A DNA stretch of 64,000 bases from Brasenia schreberi (Eukaryota > Streptophyta > Magnoliopsida > Nymphaeales > Cabombaceae), in contig JAYKKT010000064.1 of NCBI GenBank assembly GCA_036023115.1, positions 2,165,501-2,229,500 of the forward strand, written 5' to 3'. Each line of letters opens with the position of its first letter. Position 1 is the stretch's first letter. The notes under the pieces were generated by a model. That model was not told the DNA's origin. It saw only the letters and a list, made by a program, of their open reading frames with translations, and did no database searches. Shown here one piece after another: positions 12,495 to 24,400 of this stretch. The position numbers and the translations under genes are program-made.

Positions 12495-15400
12495 ATGGAA
12501 GCGAGCGTCTCGGATGCGCTTTCTTCTTCACACATAGATCAAACGGATGAATCCCTTGCTCGGTTTGGTGTGCCATGGCCGGAGTTCAACGACGGTTTGG
12601 TCTATGAGGACGTCGTGAAACCCCAGGATTCTGGTTAGATTGTCTCCTTTCTAACACGATTGTTTCTCCTGTAAAATACTTGCTCTGATAAAACCATAAA
12701 CAGGAAGGTCGCTGATCGAATTTTACTCTTCGAAGTATACGGACTCCGCCCCCAAGGAAGGGTTGGTGCTTCTCTTCTGGTTCTCTAATTGTGAATTGTT
12801 GGTTTTCTAGTTAATTGAAGCTTATTTGACTTCTATACCACGGGTTTGGGGTTATATTTCCACATGGAATACTTCATGCAGACGCTGCTTATAGCTTATC
12901 ACTTAAATCGTCACGAGTGGGGTTTCTTTGTGACGGGCTTCCTTATTTGTTTAGATGTATAATTTGTGACTTTTAGTTGAGTTTCTGTTTGCTTCAGTTT
13001 AGTTGTTACCATACGGATCAGCGTGTCCCTAAACCCTTAATCAACCCTTTTCCCACGCTAGTGCAGTAGGGAAGACAAGATTTCCAAGGAGATCTTAGTA
13101 CCATTCACGTCCAGGGCGACTAACTTCAGAGTTCTAATTGGATCCTGGTAAAAGGCAGGACAAAGTTTTAACTACCTAATGCAACCCTCCTCCTTTTATC
13201 AGACAAAAGTTTACTATAAAGGGGGATACGCTCCTTTTAAATACAAATCATTCCTTAAAAGAATATGCGTTAGAGTAGAATATTGGGATTGTCGTCTTGA
13301 TTTTATGTCAAGAACCGTGGTTGATGTTGCCGTAAGGAATTCCTAAACTAGCTTGTACTTCTGCTTTTGTTCTTTTCTATAAGAGTTTGCATGTTTAAAA
13401 GTTACAGAAGAGGATTCATGTTTTCTGGATCCAGGGTTTTTACTATGACTGCAGGAAGTTGTATATCTAGAAAAAATATTAGGGTGGGACGAATAACACA
13501 CAGTGAACCATTGGTTATATCATCCTTTGATTCTCTTAATTTTGGGTTGGGAGGATCCTGCCTCGGCTCAATGTAAATCTGCCGCCGATTGTAAGACGAT
13601 GTGTTAGTAGCTGAGATCTATTAGAGAGCAATCAAGTACGTGACCTGGAACACAATCGATGCACAGTTTAGGAATGATATAGTTAGTTAAGTTTATGTCA
13701 CTTGTATATATGTTGCATGGTTTCTTATCTATTACAGCACAAAGTTAGTGTAAATCACAAACTTTAATCGAACATTTCTATTTGATGTACAATAAGGGTT
13801 CCATATGAATCTTACTATTCTTTTGGTACAATCACTATGCTCAATCTGCTACTACTTCATTAACAATGATTACTATTTTTTTATTGTTAACTTTAAATTT
13901 TGACCTTGGTGTGCTTGATGATAACTCTGCCAGTGGTCTTACATCTCTGGTCCCAGGCCTGGATAAAGGAGGTTTTGTAGGTAGCTGACAAGCCAGTAAG
14001 ATTTTATTAAATCTTTTCCCAGGGCTGCGATTTTTCCAGCACTACTGCATCATATCCCATTAGTATTCCAATGTCCATCGTGCTTGGGCAAGAACACTAC
14101 CAAGATGGGTGACTTCCTAGAACGTCCTCATTTTGCACCATGTATAGCATGGGAAATGACTAGATTAAGGTTAAAATAAGTTGCGCTTAATGATGGACTT
14201 TCAGCTTGTAACAGCTAGAACAAGAATCTTCCTTGACAGATTCAACTAGGTGGGTACTAGAAATTTTTATTGAGTTTATTGTTTTTGTTCTTACTATTAT
14301 TTGCCTTCCAGATATTATGTGTTGTTTTTGTTCAATTCTTTTTTGCATGTGAACATTTTCTATTGATGTTTGAACAGTTGGTTCCAGCGAATCCAGAACG
14401 AGCAGGTTAGCCAACTTGTTTTATGGTGCATGCTGTGAAATTGGTTATGTGCAATAGGACTGCTATTGTGTCTTATCGAGATAGTGCTGTTGCAGATCAA
14501 GATTGATGGCCAAGTTGTGACTGATTCTGACACCATTATGAGGTTGGACTTTATGAATGCCTTCAGTATGATTTCTTATGTCTTGTTCTCTTTATATTGA
14601 GGCATGGCCTTATATATATGTACATTCTGAAACGGGATAAATTCACTTGATAATACTTCAACAATCAAAGATGGTTTATCATAACTCTTTAGTACTCCTT
14701 GCATTGTGTGTATCAATTTGATTGTATTCATTGAGATGATTCTGGTTAATTTTCCAAGGTTGTATTCTGAAGGATCACGTTTTGTTTATATAGGGTTGGC
14801 TCCAAGCTGCTGTATCGACGTTTACCATGGAAAGAGTCCAATGCACCTTATATGCAAGAAGTTCTCTATGAGGATGATGGTATGGTAAGGTCTGACATCT
14901 AGCACATTGTCATTTCTTAGTAGTCAACGATAGTAAGAATAGTGGGTTTGCATTTTGTTAACACTTTAGATCTAGTGTCACATCTGTCCAGGTTGATTCA
15001 ATATGCTTTTATATGAATAATTTACTTATTAATTAGAAACACATCACGGAAGATCTTCATTTCCTAGAACCGTGAATTACTTTTGTCTACTTTAGTTGAC
15101 CAAATTGAGGGAGTAGAATCACACGATACAGAGTTATTTTCTACTGTTAGTCAGAAGTTTCCCCACATGTAGGTAATATTTGCTTCTTGATTCTAATTCT
15201 TCTCCTATAACTCGAAGCCATTTGTGGAAAGCAAGGTTTGATATGCTTCATTTGTTTAATTTAATGTTCACGTTTTGAAATTTTGTTGCTCAGCTTGTCA
15301 TAAACAAACCTTCTGGCTTGCAAGTGCTACCTGGAGGACTTTTCCAGCAACGAACAGTTTTGACTCAACTTCTTTGGCGAACATATGGACCTTCCTTGTT

Positions 15401-18400
15401 GGGATTGCATGACGAACATTCTGAACAAGTAAAGCATCCAGTCCCTGTTCATCGCTTGGGAAGGGGTACTTCTGGTACTTGCAACAACTGTCCCTCCATT
15501 TGTAGATACTGAAATGACTGTTTGGACATCGTCCTCTGGTTGAGTTCCAAATATGATTTTCTTTCACATCTTCTAATAAAAAAGTTGTAGGTGCAGGAAC
15601 ATTCAAGTTTGTTGATAGGCTAGAGACGGTCAGTACTTTGATTATTGGCGATTCCAGTGTGATTTTGCAGAAAGATGCTACTCAACAAACTTTTTAAACA
15701 AACAAAATAAAATCCGAATGCAAATCTATTAGCTCTTTCTTCTTTTCTAGGATAGCTCTTTTCATGTCCATGAAGTGTGGTGGTGTCTGTTTCCTTTGAT
15801 GTTGCATGTTGTTAGATGTGGTACGTATTCTAAGAATCCAAGATAAAGACATGATCAACTTCTGCCTTTTCTGTTCTTTTGCATGTTGTAATTTTTTTTC
15901 CGGGGGAAACCAATGTTTTATCATACTTCACGATTTGCACAAATGCTGCAAACCCCTAGCATGATTACTCAAGTATAATTTTTTTTATGAGTTGCTAGTG
16001 TACCAGTTGGATCTGTTCCGTGCTGTGCTTAAATTACTCTCTCTTTCTGTTTGTCGCCACTTCAGTCAACTTTAGAATTGGAATGTACAAATTTGTGGAT
16101 TCCAATTCGCTTGCGTGCTTGGTTCGAACTTCAGGTGTATTGCTATGTGCCAAGACAAAGCTTGCTAAAGTTCAGCTAGCTGGATATTTTTCTGATGGGG
16201 CATCATCCTTGGCCAATAAGTTCAGTTTCTATCTCTTTCCATTTGCAATGTTGGGGTTATTGTTCTTGTATATCTGGTTTTTGGGATATTTCATGCTTTT
16301 TTGCTTGGATCAGCTACTACTTTAGATTCACTGTTCCTATGTTATCAATAGTAGTTAGCGGGTTGTTAGCGGTTGACCCTAATATAGCGGTACACTCTCA
16401 TTTATGATTAAAAATTTATATATATATATATATATATATTGGATTCTCTAATTTCTAAGAAATATCAAGAAATACATCACCACCAATCAAACTAAATAAA
16501 CAAAATTCTAATAAGACAAACAATAAATATCATGTGGCATATGCATATTGCATGATTAAACTTAAATTAAAAAGATAAAAACATAAATGTAAATGTTATT
16601 ATTCTAACACCAAGTCTCTCTAAGTAACAACTATTTCCCAATTGATAATCCCTTAAAGTGCAAATGCAAATCATTGATTCAAGATTGACAAGAAGAACTG
16701 GAAAATAAAAGATCACAAAACAACCTGAATCCACTATATGATGTGCTGCATTTAACTACTTATGGTGCAAGTACAAATGCAAATCATTACAAAAGAAATC
16801 CACTTAATTCAAACTACTTATGCTGCATTTAATGTACTTCTGTGGTATGAGACAAGCATGAAACCAACACTATACAATGCATAAGGCTGGATTCTCATCA
16901 ATCAAAATATTTAACTAAATTATCAAATGAAACAGTAATAACAAGAGTGAGATGTCTTAAGTTTGAACTGAACCAAACAAGCCATTACATGTGTTGCACG
17001 TAAGGAGAGTATGTACAAAAACTAAGATGGAAGCAAGAAGCAAGCAATAATAGAAACCAGATGTTGTTGGTGGCCTGTCCAGTCCATGCATCACAATCAC
17101 ACAAAGAAAGATGGAGAGACAAATACACACATAGAGAGAGACTACATGACTCCTTTGCACGGAGCAGTGGAGGTCTCCAACGACATGGTATGACGAGAGA
17201 AGTCACAGAAGGAAGAAAGACTTACATTGTTAGTGGTGGTGGTCGTTGCTGCCAATGATGCAACAGTGGAAGAGGAGAGAGGGAGAGAGAGAAGCATTAA
17301 AAAGTTCAAAAGCCTTAGTTTTATAAATGGTTTAAATTGGATCGGTTCGATCCATATTCATTTGGGTCGACCCACCTGTTTGCAAGATCCAAGTTAGCAG
17401 ACTGCTATAATGCTTATAGCGACCCACAATAGCGTTCATAAAGGCTTTGGAGGTCGGCTGCCAAATTTCAAACGTTATAGCGGACGCTATAGCGCACTAT
17501 TAACTACTTATTACAGTTCTATTTTGTTCCTTTTTCTTATTCTTTTTTACATATGTGCAAGATGAGCATGAATAGTGATAAGTCTACTATATGATAAACA
17601 TGCATTAGTATTGGTAGTATTCATGTTTGTTTTTTGAGGAGATTACTGGTATATAACGTTTTAAAATTTGGTGAGTATGCTTTTTCTTGGTGGTCAAATT
17701 GGTTCATATTAGAACATTTTTTCTAACAAAACAACCATGACAAACACTTCTATAGTCTCAGATTGTGAAAATAGATTTCTTGGCCAAGCAAAAAACACAA
17801 CATAGACTGTGCTTGTGGTGAAAAGGAGATGTGATCTTGCTCACCTAAAGGGAGGAAGGGAGGAGCGAAGGCAATGCAATATGGGGGAAAACCAATTGTA
17901 CATAAGAGTGGACTTTGTAAGGGTTACATGTGGCAAAATCATACAGATGTGATCTTGATCTCCAAAAATGTTGGATCAAGAACATGCCTTTTGTGGCCCA
18001 GAGTGAATCTTTTAAGGGATTAAAGTTCAATTGGTTTTGCTTATAACATCTGACCTGCACTATTTTGTCATTGGAGCACATCCATAAATACATACGCACA
18101 CACAGACACACACACACATACAACAACAACTAAGCCTTTTCCCATACTAGACGGGGTCGGCTAACACACACACACATATAAAATATGTATATATATATAT
18201 ATATATATATATTGAAATATATCACTATCTTTTTTTGTTATTATCACGAGATTATGAACATAACCAATACAACAACAACAACAACTAAGCCTTTTCCCAT
18301 ACTAGACGGGGTCTGCTACATGGATTCTTTGTTTCCACAGAGCTCTATCATGTGCCATGTTAGCAGTTAACATTATGAACATAACCAATATTTTCAGAAT

Positions 18401-21400
18401 ATTCTTCTTATTTTGTTATGTTTGAATTGGTGATATTTCCACAATATTTTTCAAAATACCACTGAGATTGGTGATTATGCCTACCAAAATACATGCCTTG
18501 TGATAATTATATATTCAAGTCTCAAAGCTGATCATCTTAGGTTTTACTATGTTCTTATAATGATCTACCTATGCTTACCGGAAGCAATATTCTAGTGTAT
18601 CTGGAACTTGTTCTCTAGACAGTTTGGTTTTAAATGAGTGGTATAACTTCTATATGCATTTGTTTTGATATGTATAATATTTTCTGGCTTGTACCCTTTC
18701 ATGCTCAGGGTGCTCAACTGTAAACCTATATATTAACGCATGCAGGTGTTTGGGGCATGACCTTGTGATGAAAAAGAGAATTTCAAAAGTATACCGGGGA
18801 CTGGCCACAGGAATTATTGAGAAGGATGAGGTACATGTCTGATGAAAATTGACACTTTTGTACTCCAGCAGATATTTGCTTGCTGAGATGTCAATGATAT
18901 TTCATATATTTTTCTTTTCCTGCTGACAATTATGTCTCACATGATTTGATTGGAAAGTTCTATTTATTGAGAATGTTACTTGCTTATTCAGGTTATAATA
19001 GATCAAGGCATTGGGAGGATAAAATATCCTGGAGTTGCAAAAGGGCTCTATGTAGCTTCAGCATCAGGTTTTGTCATTTTTGCTCTGGTTCTGATAACTA
19101 TCCTGGAGCATGTAAGAATGTTAAGTAATTGCAAAAGATAGAAATGGTAAACTAGGATCGGAGCAGTTGTTTTCTTTTAATATAATGTAGTGCTTCACAC
19201 TTTAATAATCAAAATGGACCAGTTTCAACAAATGTTGCCTAAGAATGCTTAGTTTCTCTTATTTCAATTTGATTAGGGAAACCAGCTGAGAGCAAAGTCA
19301 AGGTTCTCGAGCGAAATGTGGAGGGGAATTGCACACTTATTCAGGTAAGTTTTCTATAGAAAACGTAATCTTATCTTTCTCTTTATTTGGTTATTTGTCT
19401 TAAATAGTTGGCTAGTATTCTTTCTTTTATCTATTCTCGTCTTTTATTTATTAATCATGAGAGAAAGTTCTTTATAGACCAGTCTTAGTATGCTGCATAG
19501 ATAGATTGCAAAATTTGCTGGCATGCAATGCATCTAGACATGACCGGTTCGGAACGGGCCGTGGAACTGCCGGTAAGCGGAACTGTTCGAACCGGATCCA
19601 AAACTGTAACCAGAAATCTCTCGGTTTGGTTACGTTTTAAGATTTTCAGAAACTGGCCAAAAACTGGAACCGGCAGTTCAAAACTGCTGGTATGGTTTGT
19701 ATATTTTTTCAAATATCGGTAATCACTAATGACAGAAAGTTTTAAATACCTAGGGTCAATTTTTCAAAGTGATGGAAGAATTGATGGAGATGTTACACAT
19801 AGAATTAATGCTGGTTGGTTAAAATGGAGAGGAGCATCAGGTATTCTTTGTGATAAGAAGATACCATTAAAATTAAAAGGTAAATATTATAGAGCAGCAA
19901 TTAGGCCTGCCATGTTTTATGGTTCTGAGTGTTGGGCAGTTAATCATCAACATGTACAAAAGATGTCTGTGACAGAAATGAAGATGTTGAGATGGATGAG
20001 TGGTCATACAAGAAAAGACCGTATACATAACGAGGTTATTAGAAACAAATTAAGAGTGGCACCAATAGAGGATAAAATGAGAGAACATCGTTTAAGATGG
20101 TTTGGACATATAGAAAGAAGATCAAAAGAAGGATAAAATGAGAGAACATCGTTTAAGATGGTTTGGACATATAGAAAGAAGATCAAAAGAAGAACCTGTA
20201 AGAAGGTTAGAAAAACTAAATTTGGAAAGTATTAAAAGAGGTAGAGGACGACCACAAAAGTGTTGGAAAGAAACAATAAAGAATGATCTAGCTTATTGGG
20301 AGTTAACTGCTAACATGGCACACGATAGGGATCTGTGGAAACAAAGAATCCATGTAGCCGACTCCGTCTAGTATGGGAAAAGGCTTAGTTGTTGTTGTTG
20401 TTGTTGGTAATCACTAATGACCTGCTAGCCCAATGGCATGACCCTTTGCACCCTAAATTGTGGTGGAGAGTTCGACTCCCACGGAGGCCTTGTGTCCCTC
20501 AGTGGTAAGTTTCTTCCTAGTGCTGTTGTTGGTGAGGAGTTCGAGTCACTGCAGGTGCTTACACATGTGGTTTCAATTTTTTTTGGTTTTGTGGAAACAA
20601 CCTGGCGGTTCCAAAACCGGAACCGGCTCTTGACCGGTTTGGTTACGGTTCCTTGTTTTGGAGGAACTGAAACCAGACTTGTCTAAATGCATCTCCTATT
20701 ACCCTGGTGTCATGCAACCGTCAGTACAGTAATAATAGGTACTTTTTCTGGTTGGCATAAAGTAAAATTGATCTGCAGAATCCTGATACTAGTTTATCAC
20801 AAGAGATTGGTTTTAGTATTGGTAGAAATCTGAACACAAGGAATTGGAGAACATGGGATTCTTTGATGTTTATATTTAGTGGTTGACAATGGCAACTATT
20901 TTTCTCCAGTGCCAACAACTCAATCACGGAATCAGTTTGCCGTTAGGATGTGACAACTGAATTTCCACTTCAATACATGTGAAACTTGGATTTTTGTTCT
21001 ACAATGACCAATCTCATTCTGCATCAAATTCTGTTTTAAGTTATAATTTTCATATTTTAAGGTTATTTAACAGCTATGGCTATTCAATAGGTGGAGATTA
21101 GCTCAGGACGTCCCCATCAAATCAGGATTCATCTTTCTTTCATTGGACATCCACTTTTAGGTGAGGTGTACATGGATCTTAACAATGTGTCTGTCAAATA
21201 TTCTGTACATCTTTTGAGGTTATTTAACAGCTACAAATATCCAGGGAGTTTAAAGGAACCCCAGAAGTCCAAATTCCACGTGTCCTTTGAAGGGACAATG
21301 ACTATCACCAATAAGTGGATGAATGTGGTTCTCGGATGAGGTTTCTTGCATATCTAACCGTGTTCCTGTCACAACTCTCCTGTGCACAATAGGCCATGTT

Positions 21401-24400
21401 AAAATTGACTCATTCATGAGAGATACTTGGATCAGTGATGGTTAGATATGTGAGAGCTCCAATTGTCTATCTATGGGGTGTATTTTCTACTTGCCTTCCA
21501 TCAATAATCTTCAATTTAGTATTAAGAACTTATGTAGTACTACAACATTGTCATGTGTAAGCCCAGAATTTCAACCATGCTTAGAACAACTTTCATTTGA
21601 AATAAGAAATACCACCCTGTTGGAATGGCAAATCTCTTGCTTTCTGAATAACCTAAGTTTGTCATTCGGAATTGAGCCTTCAAACTGCCTTTGACATATC
21701 ATGCACATAAAAATAATTACATTAGCATCCCATTGCTAGTTTTCTTCATAAACAAAGTATTGTTATTATAACAAGAACAAAATTCATCTAGTCATAAAAT
21801 TACTACTCCTTCCAAATAAGCTTTTAAAGCTTGGTTAAGATCATAGAAAGCTTTTCAATGTCTTGAACAACCATTTGAGAGAATTCTATACTTAAAAGGA
21901 AAAGCTATATAAGCCACATAATTATCTATTCAAAAGGGCATTTTTAACATCCACTTGGTACATTTCCCGATTCTTTACAGCAACAACAGTAAGCATAATC
22001 TGAATGATGATCATTTTATTGTCAGGCACAAGACTCTCAGCATAGTAGCTAAGGTTACGAAGGTCCCATCAAAGTCGAGCCCCATATTGTTTTATGCACA
22101 TGTTATCGATAAAAGTGACTTGTATCTTTCTCAAGTTCCATTACCTTTTATGTGTAACCAATTTCTACGTCTAGTAGGTTTTCTGTGGGAAGGGGATTTT
22201 CAAGTACCCGTTGTATTACCCTTTTTAAGGGCTCCAAGTTCATCATTCATAGCTTCTAACCAGTTGGTAGATTTTTAAAAGGAATTGATAAAGGCTTAGC
22301 AAGTTCTATCTTTGGGGTCAAAGATGCACAGGATACAAGTTTATTTGGTTTGGCAGCAAGGTGGTCACTCACAAGCCATTCGATTTTTGACTGATGCCAT
22401 TTTATAGAGTAAGGTTGCGAAAATGCGAAGACCCAATCTCTAACATGTCTTTTCTAGCATGTTCATTTCTCACATCATCAAGTTCAAGAGGGATGAAATA
22501 AAAGTTGAAAAAGAAAATCAGATTCATCATTGGAGAGTTATCTGTATCAGTGACATAATCTTGATCTTTTAGAAAACGTCTATTGTCCAAGCTGCACCTT
22601 AATTAGCTTGTCATTTAGCTTGTGATTACAAAGATCTCTTCCTAGATACCCTTTGACGAACAAAAAAGGCAGAAAAAATTAGGTGTCAAGAACCATAAAA
22701 GTGATCCCACTGTACAGATCATTACCTACTTGGTAGTTACATGATTTATCTCTTACTTTGTGCTTTCTAAGGTTAGTGAGCCATACTTCACTTCATGAGA
22801 ACTGGACATATCCCTAATAAATTGTTGACAGGTGACCCTCTTTATGGAATTGGTGGGATCCCTGAATGCTCAGTACATGAACATAGAGATGACGAAATAG
22901 CATCAGATGGGTATAATGATCACTCACATGTCTTTCTTTGTTTATGTTTCTTGTACTTCTCATGAGCGTCTATGTAATTAGTGAAGTTCTACACCACCAG
23001 CTTCTGCAGTTTTTATGATGACCATCTTGGGTTTTTTCCCTTTCTTTTTCTGTTACATATTCAAGATGAAGTTCTACAGCAGTAAGAAGTCGTTTAGTGC
23101 TCAAGATCAGGATTGCAATTCAACCAAAGAGTAAATTCAGTAGATTAACGGTACTTCAAATAATCTTTTAGCAGCATGTCCTGAAGCGTAAGTTAGAACT
23201 TCAGAGTTTTCAATGCAATTGGCTTGTTGATGATCAGCAAGTGTAGGATACAAGAAGCCTGCAGCAACAGAGTCATAGTGGTCAGTTAAGGGTTTGAAAA
23301 GAAGCTTTGTCATCATGTTAATCCAATAGCTAAATGGAATTCTTGCTAGAAACTCCTACGTATCTTTCAGCCTGTCTTTTAGTGCAGTAAGTATGCTTTC
23401 ACGTTCGCAATATTTGTCCTTGTTCGCTCCTTTCAAGTTGCTGCCTTTATTCTGTGTAATAATTTCCTGTTTCACTTATTGATGATTCAAATCCCTTAGC
23501 ACTCAGTTGGCTTATTAAAACATTATTTGCTTACTGTTTTCTTCATTGTGGACATCCTAACTATTGTAACATGTTCTAAATTACTCGACTCTAATTTAGA
23601 CTTATGGTTGGAGAACATGCCAATACTGGGTCATCAAAGCAGTTACATGTAATTGTCAATTTTCTTCCGAATTCACGTTCTTGGTACTGGAAGCCTTTCT
23701 GGCAGCAACGAAAATTGTTTCTCTAAACTACCAAGTTGGACATGACTGTAATGTTATATGCAACATAGCAGTCATTTCGAAAAGGCTTCCTGATTAAAAT
23801 TTCTAAATTTATTCTGGGTGCAATTTGTGGTTTCTTATTGAATTCCAGAAAAGGTGAAATTGTACAAAAATATGAAACATCAATACCATGCCAATGGGAA
23901 AGCTTTATTGCTTACATGTCCTTCCTTGCGTGGTACCATTCACCATATTTTGAATGTCCACAGATATCCTGGACCTCAGTTGTGCATGGATTAGATGACT
24001 TCGGCTCATTGATTCTTGGTGTCTACCTCTTTTCGAGAGCTGCTCTTTAATTTACCTGAGTTTGCATCTTGAATCTCATGAATCATGTCTTACTAACTAT
24101 GATATTTTTTTTTCTAGTGGATATTGTAGGCCTACTACCCCTATTCCTGGTGATTGTGGTTATCACTTGCATGCCCACCAGTTAATTTTTCCTCATCCAA
24201 CAACAAATAAAGTAAGTAGCTCAGCATATGTAGTTTTTACTTGTAGCAACCATGTCAATTCCTGGATAAAATCATATGACAAGGAAAGAACCTTTTTTTA
24301 GTGTTCTAGAAGAGAGACTAACTTTGGTTAGTGATAATTTCTTGCAGTGTTTCCTGTTCTAGTGCCATTCTTAAGTCGTTTTCTTGTATCAACCAACTGG

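Larger units (their letters stand above)
19527..20693. mobile_element. hAT-type non-autonomous element with 8-bp target-site duplication, split by a LINE
   Basis: The element spans 19535-20685. It is flanked by the perfect 8-bp repeat aatgcatc at 19527-19534 and 20686-20693, the duplication length made by hAT transposases. The ends are imperfect inverted repeats: tagacatgaccggttc at the left and, reading inward from the right, tagacaagtctggtttc. The interior is rich in aaccgg/ccggtt words and has no coding frame of its own. A LINE (19734-20405) sits inside it. Without the LINE it is about 460 bp long. The whole nest lies in intron 10 of the pseudouridine synthase gene. Confidence 0.8.
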
